A stretch of DNA of 64,000 bases, from contig NZ_JASJOM010000007.1 of the NCBI RefSeq assembly GCF_030271255.1, forward strand, positions 283,556-347,555, given 5' to 3'. Within the stretch, counting starts at the first letter, position 1. Every line of letters starts with the position of its first letter. The notes under the pieces were generated by a model. That model was not told the origin of the DNA, ran no database searches, and saw only the letters and a list, made by a program, of their open reading frames with translations. The position numbers were made by a program, and so were the translations under genes. Of this stretch, positions 48,566-59,932 are shown in pieces. The stretch is from Peribacillus folii (lineage in GTDB: Bacteria; Bacillota; Bacilli; Bacillales; DSM-1321).

Positions 48566-49951
48566 TTATTTCCCTAAACAAAATTGCGAGAACAACTGAT
48601 TGATCAAATTATCCTGGACGCTTTCCCCAATGATTTCTCCAAGGAGCTCCCATGCTTTCGTGAAGTCAATCTGGACCAAATCGATTGGTGTTCCCATTTC
48701 AATCGCTTCTATTGCATCGGAAATGGATTGCCGTGCTTGTCCGAGCAAGGCGATATGCCGGGCATTGGATACATAGGTCAGGTCCCCCGTCTCTAACGCA
48801 CCCTCAAAAAATAATGAAGCGATGGCTTCCTCCAATTCGTCGACTCCTTGATCTTCTAGCAATGATGTCGAAACAACCTTATGTGATGCTGCATATTCCT
48901 TAACCTTTGCCATATCGATTTTTTTGGGAAGGTCCGTTTTATTGATGATCACGATAACATCCATTCCCTCGACTGCCTGAAACAGCAGCTCATCCTCAGG
49001 TGTAAAATCATCGGAATAATTCAATACGAGCAGGATCAAATCAGCTTCTTTCAACACTGCACGAGACCGTTCGACCCCAATTCGTTCAACAATATCTTCC
49101 GTTTCCCTAATTCCCGCCGTATCGACAAGTTTCAGTGGAACGCCGCGGACATTTACATATTCTTCGATAACGTCACGAGTCGTCCCTGGAATATCGGTGA
49201 CAATCGCTTTATTTTCTTGAACCAAGCTGTTAAGCAAGGACGATTTCCCGACATTGGGACGTCCGATGATAACGGTCGCAAGCCCATCGCGGAGGATTTT
49301 CCCTTGCTGGGCTGTATGGAGCAGCTTTTCAATTTCGGTCTTTACATAGCTGCCTTTTTCCAAAAATAGACGATGTGTCATTTCTTCAACATCATCATAT
49401 TCCGGATAATCTATATTTACCTCGACTTGTGCGAGCGTCTGTAAAATTTCTTGGCGAAGATTTTGAATCAATTTTGAAAGCCGGCCTTCCATTTGACCTA
49501 AGGCAACATTCATCGCTTTATCGGTTTTAGCGCGGATCAAATCCATGACGGCCTCCGCTTGGGAAAGGTCGATTCTTCCATTCAAAAAGGCGCGTTTCGT
49601 GAATTCACCAGGCTCCGCAAGTCGGGCCCCTTGAGCTAGAATGAGCTGCAATACACGGTTGACTGAAACGATTCCGCCGTGACAGTTAATTTCAACAACA
49701 TCTTCCCTTGTAAATGTCTTGGGCCCCTTCATAACCGAAACCATGACTTCCTCTATAACTTCACCCGTTTTAGGCTGGATAAGATGCCCGTAATGAATCG
49801 TATGTGACTGGGCCTCAAGCAAGCCTTTTCCGCCTGGTCCTTTAAAAATCCTATCGGCTATTTCTATGGCCTCATCACCGCTGATTCTAACGATGGCGAT
49901 TGCCCCTTCCCCCAAGGGGGTAGAGATAGCGGTGATTGTATCGAATTCCAT
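48566..49951 (-). CDS. mnmE: tRNA modification GTPase MnmE (TrmE/ThdF)
   Basis: GTPase partner of MnmG. The 461-aa protein has an N-terminal tetrahydrofolate-binding domain ([20 protein letters not shown]), a helical domain and an inserted G domain. G1 is [15 protein letters not shown]2 is in [12 protein letters not shown]3 is [16 protein letters not shown] and G4 is NKTD. The C-terminal CLGK carries the invariant Cys needed for modification. AAGAGGTG precedes the ATG at 49951. Confidence 0.98.
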   Translation of the reverse strand: MEFDTITAISTPLGEGAIAIVRISGDEAIEIADRIFKGPGGKGLLEAQSHTIHYGHLIQPKTGEVIEEVMVSVMKGPKTFTREDVVEINCHGGIVSVNRVLQLILAQGARLAEPGEFTKRAFLNGRIDLSQAEAVMDLIRAKTDKAMNVALGQMEGRLSKLIQNLRQEILQTLAQVEVNIDYPEYDDVEEMTHRLFLEKGSYVKTEIEKLLHTAQQGKILRDGLATVIIGRPNVGKSSLLNSLVQENKAIVTDIPGTTRDVIEEYVNVRGVPLKLVDTAGIRETEDIVERIGVERSRAVLKEADLILLVLNYSDDFTPEDELLFQAVEGMDVIVIINKTDLPKKIDMAKVKEYAASHKVVSTSLLEDQGVDELEEAIASLFFEGALETGDLTYVSNARHIALLGQARQSISDAIEAIEMGTPIDLVQIDFTKAWELLGEIIGESVQDNLINQLFSQFCLGK

Positions 49952-50074
49952 GTTTTCACCTCTTATATATTGATGTTTCTCTATTATTTTTGATAAAAAT
50001 ACGTCGAATCCCTAAATTACTACAATACCACAGTATATTCACGAAAAAAAGTAGATGCTCCTTCCTTCCAGGAG

Positions 50075-50137
50075 TTATCCACATACAAAGAAACCATATT
50101 CTGTAATATACATTTTAACTTATCCACATGTGAATAA
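50075..50137. promoter_or_regulatory. Three DnaA boxes between jag and mnmE
   Basis: TTATCCACA at 50075-50083 and again at 50120-50128, with TGTGAATAA (TTATTCACA on the minus strand) at 50129-50137 directly abutting in inverted orientation. They lie in the 275-bp jag-mnmE gap, about 2.6 kb from the nearest oriC box. Confidence 0.75.
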
Positions 50138-50162
50138 CAAATGCGGCCACTCCGCTTTTATT

Positions 50163-50229
50163 GCATGCTGTTCGACAAAAAACGATAGCATGCCAAAAAA
50201 AGAACCCCTGCCAATAAGCAGTAGGTTCA
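50163..50229 (-). terminator. Tandem hairpins ending the spoIIIJ-jag transcript
   Basis: First (minus-strand order) GAACCTACTGC/GCAGGGGTTC followed by TTTTTTT (50195-50229), overlapping the jag stop. Then a GCATGCT...AGCATGC hairpin (50163-50193). Confidence 0.75.
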
Positions 50230-50847
50230 TTTAAGCGGCGCAATGACCAAATGACGATATGGTTCGACACCATTTGAAGTTGTTTTGATCCTTGGATATT
50301 GCAACAATGCATGATGAATGATCTTGCGTTCATAGTTTGGCATCGGCTCCAAAGAAATGGCCTTGCCCGTTTTCAACGCTTTGGTTGCCATTCTTTCAGC
50401 CAATTGAATTAACGTCTCATTGCGTCGATTTCGATAATCTTCCGCATCTACTGTAATATTCAGGAACTGCTTTGAATGGCGATTCGCAACAAGCTGTGTT
50501 AAATATTGGAGGGAATTCAACGTTTGACCCCTTTTTCCAATCAATAACGCAATTTTATCACCTGATAATTGGAATGTTACGTTCTTCCCTCTCCGCTGGA
50601 CATCGATTTTGGCATCGACGCCCATCTCCAGGCTGACATTCTTCAAGAATTCAAGTGTCTCCTCAATGGGATCCGGAGGCAATGTCACATGGACAATGGC
50701 CTTCCTTGCCCCAAATAAGCCCAAAAAACCTTTTTTACCTGCTTCTTCAATTTCAATCTCGACGCGATCCTTTGTACTGTTCAGTTGAGCTAAAGCTAAA
50801 TTTACTGCTTCTTCGACAGATTGTCCTGTAGCAGTCACTTTTTTCAC
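50227..50847 (-). CDS. jag: RNA-binding protein Jag (KhpB, SpoIIIJ-associated)
   Basis: RNA-binding protein conserved beside yidC in Firmicutes; the KhpB name comes from streptococci, where it works with KhpA. The 206-aa protein has a Jag-N domain ([19 protein letters not shown]), a KH domain with [14 protein letters not shown], and R3H (about 145-206, [17 protein letters not shown] and [14 protein letters not shown]). It overlaps spoIIIJ by four bases, indicating translational coupling. Confidence 0.95.
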   Translation of the reverse strand: MKKVTATGQSVEEAVNLALAQLNSTKDRVEIEIEEAGKKGFLGLFGARKAIVHVTLPPDPIEETLEFLKNVSLEMGVDAKIDVQRRGKNVTFQLSGDKIALLIGKRGQTLNSLQYLTQLVANRHSKQFLNITVDAEDYRNRRNETLIQLAERMATKALKTGKAISLEPMPNYERKIIHHALLQYPRIKTTSNGVEPYRHLVIAPLK

Positions 50848-51632
50848 TTCTTCTTTGCCCCTCCCGCGTTTTCCGCAGCTGCTTTCCTAAGATCCGGACC
50901 TTTGATGAAATAAGTTTGCACGATACCAAAAAGGTTACCTACTACCCAGTAAAGAGAAAGAGCAGCGGGGAAATTAATAGCAAATACAACAATCATGATC
51001 GGCATGATGTAAAGCATCATCGTCATTTGTGCCGCCATTTGTGGATTGGAGTTCATTCCCGCCATCGACATTTTCTGTTGGATGAAAGTCGTGATACCTG
51101 CAACGACCGGCAAAATGTAATAAGGATCCGGAGAGCCTAAATCAAACCAAAGAAAACTATGTAGAGCGATTTCATGCGTTCGGCTGATGGCATGGTAAAA
51201 TCCGATCAGGATCGGCATTTGCACCAGTATCGGCAAACATCCTGCCAAAGGATTTACATTATATTTTGAAAATAAAGCCATTGTTTCCTGCTGTAGTTTT
51301 TGTTGTGTGGCAGCATCTTTTGAGCTGTATTTTGCTTGAAGTTCTTTCATTTCAGGCTGGATGGCCTGCATCGCTTTTGAGCTCTTCACCTGCTTGATCA
51401 TAAGCGGAAGCAATGCCAAGCGAATGATTAAGGTGACACCGATGATCCCCAAACCATAGTTTTCGCCAAATGTTTCGGAAAGCCAAATGATCAGGGCCGA
51501 CAATGGATAGACGATGTACGAATTCCAAAAACCTTCACTATCCGCAGTAATCGGTTCTTTGATTTCCGTACACCCAGCTAACAGCATCATTATCGAGGCT
51601 AGTCCAATAATGAGTAATATTCGTTTTTTCAA
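50844..51632 (-). CDS. spoIIIJ: Membrane insertase SpoIIIJ (YidC1/OxaA)
   Basis: YidC-family insertase for membrane proteins; in B. subtilis it is required for sporulation stage III and sigma-G activity. The 262-aa lipoprotein has a signal with lipobox LLAGC, then about five membrane segments, with [20 protein letters not shown] (conserved Arg in the hydrophilic groove), [15 protein letters not shown] and [17 protein letters not shown]. The start is the TTG at 51632, nine bases after TAGGAGG; the upstream in-frame start at 51659 lies before the ribosome site. Confidence 0.95.
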   Translation of the reverse strand: MKKRILLIIGLASIMMLLAGCTEIKEPITADSEGFWNSYIVYPLSALIIWLSETFGENYGLGIIGVTLIIRLALLPLMIKQVKSSKAMQAIQPEMKELQAKYSSKDAATQQKLQQETMALFSKYNVNPLAGCLPILVQMPILIGFYHAISRTHEIALHSFLWFDLGSPDPYYILPVVAGITTFIQQKMSMAGMNSNPQMAAQMTMMLYIMPIMIVVFAINFPAALSLYWVVGNLFGIVQTYFIKGPDLRKAAAENAGGAKKK

Positions 51633-51803
51633 CCGTTTTTTCCTCCTAACTGCAATCAATCTATTTTTGAAGCTATTGGGAACTGCTCATCTGCGAAAGA
51701 CAAGCCGCATTTTCACAGTGCCAATGGGGTGATCTATGTTATCCTTCTCAAAGTGGCTGACATCTGCTAAGGAATGCCCCCGCATCCGCCATATAAGGAG
51801 ATT

Positions 51804-52160
51804 TCATTGATTTTTCTTTGAAAAGTTTAGTGATTTAGAACGTTTCAGGACATGGATCAAGCTGCTTTTCACCTGGAAAAAGTCCATCTCCGCCGCTGGT
51901 TTTCGAGCAATCACGATATAATCTTTACCCTCTTCTATATCTTCCTTCAATTCCAAAAACGCTTGCCGTATGTATCTTTTGATTTGATTCCTAACAACGG
52001 CGTTGCCGATTTTTTTACTGACTGAAAGGCCTATCCGGAAATGATCCTGATCCGGCTTTTCCAGGACATAGACAACGAATTGCCGATTAGCGGAAGATTC
52101 ACCTTTTTTAAATACCAGCTGAAATTCATCCTCTTTCTTAATCCTTAACTTTTTTTTCAT
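51804..52160 (-). CDS. rnpA: Ribonuclease P protein component
   Basis: Protein subunit of RNase P, which matures tRNA 5' ends. The 118-aa protein from [13 protein letters not shown] has [24 protein letters not shown], the conserved RNR-type basic motif, and a C-terminal helix. The ATG at 52160 follows AAGGTG; a longer ORF from 52223 would add 21 residues and overlap the rpmH terminator. It lies 80 bp after rpmH, separated by a hairpin. Confidence 0.96.
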   Translation of the reverse strand: MKKKLRIKKEDEFQLVFKKGESSANRQFVVYVLEKPDQDHFRIGLSVSKKIGNAVVRNQIKRYIRQAFLELKEDIEEGKDYIVIARKPAAEMDFFQVKSSLIHVLKRSKSLNFSKKNQ

Positions 52161-52210
52161 TTTTACACCTTCATTACATGAATTGAGTCTCAGTAAATCC
52201 CTTATTTTGC

Positions 52211-52242
52211 GAAAAAAGACCACTGAGACTTTTCAGTGGTCT
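52211..52242 (-). terminator. Intergenic terminator/attenuator between rpmH and rnpA
   Basis: AGACCACTGA (52217-52226) and TCAGTGGTCT (52233-52242) form a 10-bp hairpin with a six-base loop overlapping the rpmH stop codon. On the minus strand TTTTTTC follows. It lies inside the presumed rpmH-rnpA transcript and should reduce rnpA expression relative to rpmH. Confidence 0.75.
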
Positions 52243-52375
52243 ATGCAGATAATACTTTTCTGCCCTTGCGGCGACGTGCAGCAATTACTCTACGTCCGTT
52301 TTTCGTGCTCATACGTGCACGGAAACCGTGAACTTTACTATGTTTACGTTTATTCGGTTGATAAGTTCTTTTCAT
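52241..52375 (-). CDS. rpmH: 50S ribosomal protein L34
   Basis: The smallest and most basic protein of the 50S subunit. The 44 residues begin [18 protein letters not shown] and end [10 protein letters not shown], the family's full length. The ATG at 52375 follows GGGAGG. A near-consensus promoter lies about 50 bp upstream. It is divergent from dnaA across oriC. Confidence 0.98.
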   Translation of the reverse strand: MKRTYQPNKRKHSKVHGFRARMSTKNGRRVIAARRRKGRKVLSA

Positions 52376-52421
52376 TATATGACACCTCCCTGAGGAATAA
52401 CAGTTAAAGACAGTCTTTACA

Positions 52422-52451
52422 ATTATATAGATGGAGGTTTCTACTTGTCAA
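52422..52451 (-). promoter_or_regulatory. Sigma-A promoter of rpmH
   Basis: Minus strand: consensus TTGACA (52446-52451), 18-bp spacer, consensus TATAAT (52422-52427). Confidence 0.85.
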
Positions 52452-52759
52452 CCTCATCCAAAAAAAAATGTGTTTTTATTGTTCAATGTCCAGTAGGCCT
52501 TTTTTTACTACCTAGCCTATTGTAAATGATTTTGCTCCGAACTGATATAGAAATTTTTGGTGAGAGGGAAATTCCCCTCCTTATCGATGAAACTCCAGGG
52601 GGATTCACGTTAGCTTCCACCCCAGTAATCGCTGTGAATCGACAAAGATTGCTATAACCGATATTACTTGATCGGAACCGCTGCGTTTTTTGTTTGCCCG
52701 CGCCATTATACGGTGCTGCTCACTGCCATAAAGCTTTGCAAGTAATTATAAATCATGAT

Positions 52760-53050
52760 CGCAACAACGTTTGTGGATAAAAATCGACAGTTTTTTTTCT
52801 GTCCACAGCACGTTTTATCGACTTTTGCACATAACAATGGCCTGTGGAAAAGTTTTTCCCACAGGCCCGGTAAGTTGTGGATAAAGTTTTCTAAGCCATT
52901 GCAAGACGCCTGATTTTCTGATATTATATTTGTGTTTTCACTCTGAATAACTTTATCAACAGGTATCGGTTATCCACAGATTGTGTATAACATGTGGATA
53001 GTTTATTAGACCTGTGTATATTATTTTGTCCACAGACGGTGGATATTGTC
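52760..53050. other. oriC region 1 (DnaA-box cluster upstream of dnaA)
   Basis: Perfect DnaA boxes: TGTGGATAA at 52772-52780 and 52876-52884, TTATCCACA at 52970-52978. TGTGTATAA at 52982-52990 fits TTATNCACA. One-mismatch boxes lie at 52844-52852 and 52994-53002. An inverted repeat GGCCTGTGG...CCACAGGCC (52839-52867) sits among them. This is the incA/incB part of a bipartite Bacillus-type origin and also surrounds the dnaA promoter, allowing autoregulation. The rest of the 948-bp rpmH-dnaA gap holds no gene. Confidence 0.9.
52899..52927 (+). promoter_or_regulatory. Promoter of dnaA-dnaN
   Basis: TTGCAA (52899-52904), 17-bp spacer, TATTAT (52922-52927), followed by a roughly 390-bp leader with several DnaA boxes. 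Confidence 0.8.
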
Positions 53051-53323
53051 GAAAACCCTTTTTTCTTCTTTATTATATATTTCTTAATATGCCTGTTGAT
53101 GAATAAACATCAAAAACTGCATCAGCCATCAAGATGTAGTCTGTACAAAGGTTGTACAGTGCAACATATAGTGAGAGGGACTGAACCTTTCACAACATAC
53201 CATCCCTTATACAGCTCACCGAAACCATGCTGTCCAAATATATGAAGACGGCAATCGATGGGTTTATTTGTGCCTATACATTTAGATGCATCCATAAAAA
53301 TATTTTGCAAAGGAGGGATAAGT

Positions 53324-54673
53324 TTGGACAACATCGATAGCCTCTGGAACCAGGCGCTCGGTAAGATCGAAAAAAAAATCAGTAAACCAAGCTTTGAAAC
53401 ATGGCTTAAATCAACCAAGGCTTATTTGCTTCAAGGTGATACGTTAACGGTCACCGCTCCCAATGAATTTGCCAGGGATTGGCTCGAAGAACGATATTCC
53501 CATCTTATTTCTGATGTATTGTTTGAACTTACCGGTGAGGAATTGGAAGCAAAATTCATCATTCCCCCCAATCAGGAAGACGATGATTTCACCGTTCCTG
53601 TCCAGCCTAAAAAGATCAAAAAACAAGATAAAGAGCACGCTGCATTCCCACAGCATATGCTGAATGCGAAAAATACCTTTGATACGTTTGTCATCGGCTC
53701 CGGCAATCGTTTTGCCCATGCCGCGTCTCTCGCTGTCGCAGAAGCTCCAGCCAAAGCCTATAACCCTTTATTCATATATGGGGGCGTCGGGCTTGGTAAA
53801 ACGCATTTAATGCATGCGATCGGTCACTATGTACTTGAGCATAATCCGAATGCAAAGGTCGTATATCTTTCATCTGAAAAATTCACGAATGAATTCATCA
53901 ATTCCATCCGGGACAATAAAGCCGGGGAGTTCCGTGATCGATACCGAAGCGTGGATGTTTTATTAATTGATGATATTCAGTTCCTTGCGGGAAAAGAACA
54001 AACGCAAGAAGAGTTTTTCCATACATTCAATGCATTGCATGAGGAAAGCAAGCAAATCGTCATCTCCAGTGACCGGCCGCCAAAAGAGATCCCTACACTG
54101 GAGGATCGCCTCCGTTCCAGGTTCGAATGGGGGTTAATCACCGATATCACACCTCCTGATCTGGAAACGAGGATAGCAATCTTACGTAAGAAAGCCAAAG
54201 CCGAGGGGCTGGATATCCCGAATGAAGTCATGCTTTATATCGCCAACCAAATTGATTCCAATATTCGTGAGCTTGAAGGGGCACTGATCCGTGTCGTGGC
54301 TTATTCATCATTAATCAATAAGGACATCAATGCTGATTTGGCTGCTGAAGCGCTAAAGGACATCATTCCAAGCTCTAAACCCAAAATCATCACCATCCTG
54401 GAGATCCAGAAGACGGTTGGTGAACATTATAGTGTCAAGCTGGAGGATTTCAAGGCAAAGAAACGGACAAAATCCGTCGCTTTCCCAAGGCAGATTGCTA
54501 TGTACCTTTCCAGGGAGCTGACGGACTCATCACTGCCTAAAATAGGTGACGAATTTGGAGGCCGCGATCATACGACCGTCATCCATGCTCATGAAAAGAT
54601 CTCCAAGCTCATGCAGACGGATACCCAGCTGCAACGCCAGGTGAAGGAAATACAGGATCAGTTGAAGGTATAA
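53324..54673 (+). CDS. dnaA: Chromosomal replication initiator DnaA
   Basis: AAA+ protein that binds DnaA boxes and opens oriC. The 449-aa protein has domain I (residues 1-80, with [11 protein letters not shown]), a variable linker, AAA+ domain III ([35 protein letters not shown]; Arg finger near RLRSRFEWG) and domain IV. The DNA-binding signature in domain IV is [15 protein letters not shown]. The start is the TTG at 53324 ([10 protein letters not shown]), six bases after AAAGGAGGG. A longer reading from 53258 would contain the ribosome site. Confidence 0.98.
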   Translation: MDNIDSLWNQALGKIEKKISKPSFETWLKSTKAYLLQGDTLTVTAPNEFARDWLEERYSHLISDVLFELTGEELEAKFIIPPNQEDDDFTVPVQPKKIKKQDKEHAAFPQHMLNAKNTFDTFVIGSGNRFAHAASLAVAEAPAKAYNPLFIYGGVGLGKTHLMHAIGHYVLEHNPNAKVVYLSSEKFTNEFINSIRDNKAGEFRDRYRSVDVLLIDDIQFLAGKEQTQEEFFHTFNALHEESKQIVISSDRPPKEIPTLEDRLRSRFEWGLITDITPPDLETRIAILRKKAKAEGLDIPNEVMLYIANQIDSNIRELEGALIRVVAYSSLINKDINADLAAEALKDIIPSSKPKIITILEIQKTVGEHYSVKLEDFKAKKRTKSVAFPRQIAMYLSRELTDSSLPKIGDEFGGRDHTTVIHAHEKISKLMQTDTQLQRQVKEIQDQLKV

Positions 54674-54688
54674 TCTTATTCTGGATAA

Positions 54689-54835
54689 TGTGTATAACCG
54701 ACGACTACTTACACACAGTCTGTCCACAAGTGGATAGACTGTTTTTCCTTAGGTTGATTCGACTTATCCACATATCAACAGGCCCTACTACTATTACTAC
54801 TATCTTTTATAATAAAAATTATTAATAAATATGCC
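54689..54835. other. oriC region 2 with DnaA-trios and unwinding element
   Basis: Between dnaA and dnaN: TGTGTATAA (54689-54697), TTATCCACA (54764-54772), then a DnaA-trio-like CTACTACTATTACTACTAT (54784-54802) and an AT-rich stretch (about 54803-54835). Box, then trios, then AT-rich DNA is the arrangement of the B. subtilis basal unwinding system, so strand opening should begin here. Confidence 0.9.
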
Positions 54836-54867
54836 TAATAGGCAATTTAAAAATTGGAGGATGAAGC

Positions 54868-56004
54868 ATGAGATTTATAATCCAAAGAGATCGATTAGTT
54901 CATAGTGTCCAAGAAGTAATGAAAGCAGTCACATCCAGGACAACCATCCCGATCCTGACGGGAATAAAAATAACCGTTACAAGTGAGGGCGTAACGTTAA
55001 CGGGTAGCGATTCGGATATATCGATCCAATCATTCATTCCAGCCGAAGTCGATGGAGATGAAATCGTTGAAGTGAAAAATAGTGGCGCCATTGTCCTGAA
55101 TGCTCGCTTTTTCAGTGAAATCGTCAAAAAATTGCCGATGGATACAGTCGAAATAGAAGTGGAAAATAACTTTCAAACGATTATCCGCTCGGGCAAGGCT
55201 GAATTCAATTTAAATGGATTGGATCCTGAAGAATATCCACATCTTCCAATCATCGAAGAAGAAAACATTTTCAAGCTGCCAACAGATCTTTTAAAAACGC
55301 TTATCCGACAAACTGGCTTTGCAGTGTCCACGTCAGAAACACGTCCAATCTTGACAGGTGTAAACCTCAAGGTCCAAGATGATGAATTGACCTGTATTGC
55401 AACAGATAGCCATAGGCTCGCAATGAGAACGGCAAAGATCGAAAACAAAATTACCGGGACGTATAGCGTCGTCATTCCAGGTAAAAGCTTAAATGAACTG
55501 AGTAAAATCCTGGATGATACTAACGACCTGATTGAAATCGTCATCACTGAAAACCAAGTCCTTTTCAAGGCCGAAAATTTATTATTCTACTCTAGATTGC
55601 TCGAAGGGAATTATCCTGATACATCCCGCCTGATTCCTTCGGACAGCAAAACGGATGTGACTGTCCATACAAAAGACTTCCTCCAAGCAATCGACCGGGC
55701 ATCCTTATTGGCGAGAGAAGGAAGAAATAATGTCGTCAAACTAACAACCCTTGAGGGTCGCATAATTGAAGTTTCTTCCAATACCCCCGAAATTGGTAAA
55801 GTAATCGAGGAGGTCCAGGCCGAAGCCATTGAAGGTGAAGAACTGAAAATCTCCTTCAGTGCCAAATTTGTCATGGATGCTTTAAAGGCGCTGGAAGGAA
55901 CCGATATAAAAATAAACTTCACTGGTGCGATGCGTCCATTTGTCATCCGACCGCTTCATGATGACTCCATGCTGCAACTTATTCTGCCAGTTAGAACTTA
56001 TTAA
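54868..56004 (+). CDS. dnaN: DNA polymerase III beta subunit (sliding clamp)
   Basis: Ring-shaped processivity clamp for replicative polymerase and partner proteins. The 378-aa protein has three clamp repeats: MRFIIQRDRLVHSVQEVMKAV opens the first, GFAVSTSETRPILTGVNLKV lies in the second, and the C-terminal PFVIRPLHDDSMLQLILPVRTY ends with the hydrophobic partner-binding site. GGAGG precedes the ATG. It is co-transcribed with dnaA across oriC region 2. Confidence 0.98.
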   Translation: MRFIIQRDRLVHSVQEVMKAVTSRTTIPILTGIKITVTSEGVTLTGSDSDISIQSFIPAEVDGDEIVEVKNSGAIVLNARFFSEIVKKLPMDTVEIEVENNFQTIIRSGKAEFNLNGLDPEEYPHLPIIEEENIFKLPTDLLKTLIRQTGFAVSTSETRPILTGVNLKVQDDELTCIATDSHRLAMRTAKIENKITGTYSVVIPGKSLNELSKILDDTNDLIEIVITENQVLFKAENLLFYSRLLEGNYPDTSRLIPSDSKTDVTVHTKDFLQAIDRASLLAREGRNNVVKLTTLEGRIIEVSSNTPEIGKVIEEVQAEAIEGEELKISFSAKFVMDALKALEGTDIKINFTGAMRPFVIRPLHDDSMLQLILPVRTY

Positions 56005-56027
56005 GCGAAAATAATATTTCAAGATAA

Positions 56028-56061
56028 TTAAAGGCTTGTTAAACAAGCCTTTAATTTTTTT
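56028..56061 (+). terminator. Terminator of dnaN
   Basis: TTAAAGGCTTGTT and AAACAAGCCTTTAA form a perfect hairpin followed by TTTTTTT. Confidence 0.92.
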
Positions 56062-56208
56062 ATATTTCAACAAGCGCCAGGCATTCAGTCTTGCCGCAAA
56101 CCCAAGAAACGTCATGAATAAGCGAAGAAAAAGCTATACTTTGTCTTAATGGTTTTTTTTTAGTAAAATAAAGTATTAAAGAATACTTGGAAAAGAGTGA
56201 GACGGAAA

Positions 56209-56421
56209 ATGGACTCGATAAAAATAAGTACGGAATATATCACGCTGGGACAATTTTTGAAATTAGCCGATTTGATCCAGAGCGGCGGAATGGCAAAATG
56301 GTTCCTGAGCGAGTATGAGGTCTTCATCAATGGAGAATTGGATGATAGAAGAGGCAGGAAATTAAGATCAGGAGATAAAGTCGAGATTCCTGGATTTGGC
56401 ACATTCACGATAATAAGCTAA
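56209..56421 (+). CDS. yaaA: S4-domain protein YaaA
   Basis: Small RNA-binding S4-domain protein between dnaN and recF (B. subtilis yaaA/rlbA, implicated in ribosome assembly). The 70-aa protein has EYITLGQFLKLADLIQSGG, the S4 core, and DDRRGRKLRSGDKVEIPGFG. The ATG at 56209 follows GAGTGAGAC; a GTG at 56197 is upstream. The stop is 21 bp before recF. Confidence 0.93.
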   Translation: MDSIKISTEYITLGQFLKLADLIQSGGMAKWFLSEYEVFINGELDDRRGRKLRSGDKVEIPGFGTFTIIS

Positions 56422-56442
56422 AACATAAGGGAAGAGCGGAAT

Positions 56443-57561
56443 ATGCATATTGAGAATATAAGTTTAAGAAATTACCGCAACTATACCGAATTGAATCTGG
56501 CTTTTGAAAATAAAGTCAATGTCATCCTTGGCGAAAACGCCCAAGGAAAGACAAATGTCATGGAATCCATATTCGTTTTAGCGATGGCAAAATCCCATCG
56601 GACCTCAAATGATAAAGAACTTATTCGCTGGGATGAAGAGTATGCTAAAATAGAAGGCAGAGTAAGAAAGAGAAATACCTCAATACCACTTGAGCTGACC
56701 ATTTCAAAAAAAGGGAAAAAGGCGAAGTGCAACCATATTGAACAAAGAAAATTAAGTCAATATGTCGGAAATATGAACGTGGTCATGTTTGCGCCTGAGG
56801 ATTTAAACCTTGTCAAGGGAAGTCCTATAGTCAGACGCCGTTTTATAGATATGGAAATTGGCCAGGTTTCTCCCGTATACCTTCATGATATGAGCCAATA
56901 TCATAAAATACTTCAACAAAGAAATCATTACTTAAAGCTTTTGCAGACCCGGAAACAAACGGATACGACGATGCTTGACGTGCTAACCGATCAATTCATC
57001 CAGTACGCAGCGAAAATTGTCGAAAGAAGATATGAATTTCTTTCAAAGCTCCAGCAATGGGCTGAGCCGATCCATTCCGGGATCTCCAGGAATCTGGAAG
57101 TATTGAAAATCCAATATAAACCGTCGCTTGATGTATCAGAATCTATGGATTTGACGAAAATGATAGAAGTATACACAGAAAAATTTGATAAAATAAAAAC
57201 AAGGGAAATTGAACGGGGTGTCACACTGGTCGGTCCTCATCGTGACGACCTGGTTTTTTTTGTAAATGACCGTGATGTCCAGACATATGGTTCACAAGGA
57301 CAGCAGCGAACAACCGCCCTTTCCCTGAAGCTTGCCGAAATCGAGCTGATCCATGAGGAAATCGGTGAGTACCCCATTTTATTATTGGATGATGTGCTAT
57401 CGGAGCTTGATGATTACCGTCAATCCCATTTACTGAATACGATACAAGGAAAAGTGCAAACATTCGTGACGACACCCTCCGTTGATGGAATCGATCATCA
57501 AACCCTAAGAGAAGCGTCCACCTTTTACGTTAGTCAAGGAAATATAGAAAAGGTTAAATGA
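56443..57561 (+). CDS. recF: DNA repair protein RecF
   Basis: SMC-like ATPase that helps load RecA at single-strand gaps. The 372-aa protein has [14 protein letters not shown], Walker [14 protein letters not shown], the ABC signature [16 protein letters not shown] and Walker [13 protein letters not shown]. It is co-transcribed with yaaA and remB. Confidence 0.97.
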   Translation: MHIENISLRNYRNYTELNLAFENKVNVILGENAQGKTNVMESIFVLAMAKSHRTSNDKELIRWDEEYAKIEGRVRKRNTSIPLELTISKKGKKAKCNHIEQRKLSQYVGNMNVVMFAPEDLNLVKGSPIVRRRFIDMEIGQVSPVYLHDMSQYHKILQQRNHYLKLLQTRKQTDTTMLDVLTDQFIQYAAKIVERRYEFLSKLQQWAEPIHSGISRNLEVLKIQYKPSLDVSESMDLTKMIEVYTEKFDKIKTREIERGVTLVGPHRDDLVFFVNDRDVQTYGSQGQQRTTALSLKLAEIELIHEEIGEYPILLLDDVLSELDDYRQSHLLNTIQGKVQTFVTTPSVDGIDHQTLREASTFYVSQGNIEKVK

Positions 57562-57573
57562 TGAGGTGAATGT

Positions 57574-57843
57574 ATGTATCTCCATATTGGTGAAGACATT
57601 CTTGTGAAAACGGACGATGTCATAGCCATTTTAGATAAGAAGCTGCTCCAGGCCTCTCCGATCATGAATGAGTTTTTGGAGAAAAAGTCTGATGTAACTT
57701 CCCATTTAGCAAAAAACTCGGTTAAGTCGATTGTAGTGACGGATAAGCAGGTCTATTATTCACCGCTTGCCTCTTCCACTTTGAAAAGGCGTTCACTGCA
57801 GCCTTCGTTATTGATCGATGATATAGATGTTCTTGGATTATAA
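57574..57843 (+). CDS. remB: Extracellular matrix regulator RemB (YaaB)
   Basis: DUF370 protein; B. subtilis RemB is needed together with RemA for matrix-gene expression. The 89-residue protein starts MYLHIGEDILVKTDDVIAIL and is lysine- and serine-rich centrally. It begins 12 bp after the recF stop with GATGAGGTG upstream. Family assignment rests on position between recF and gyrB as well as sequence. Confidence 0.92.
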   Translation: MYLHIGEDILVKTDDVIAILDKKLLQASPIMNEFLEKKSDVTSHLAKNSVKSIVVTDKQVYYSPLASSTLKRRSLQPSLLIDDIDVLGL

Positions 57844-57897
57844 GGGCTTAAGCGATAATTATTTCGGAAAATTGATAATGCCAAAAGAAAAGTGTAG

Positions 57898-59838
<1,941 letters not shown>

Positions 59839-59843
59839 TCTTG

Positions 59844-59870
59844 ACAGGATGCTCTTACATCCTGTTCTTT
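59844..59870 (+). terminator. Hairpin between gyrB and gyrA
   Basis: ACAGGATG and CATCCTGT pair around a six-base loop, followed by TCTTT. It could be a weak terminator, lowering read-through into gyrA. Confidence 0.55.
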
Positions 59871-59932
59871 ACATAGTGCACAACTAGTTAAAATTAAATG
59901 AGAGTATAAGCTTTATATAGGAGGTTGGCTCC

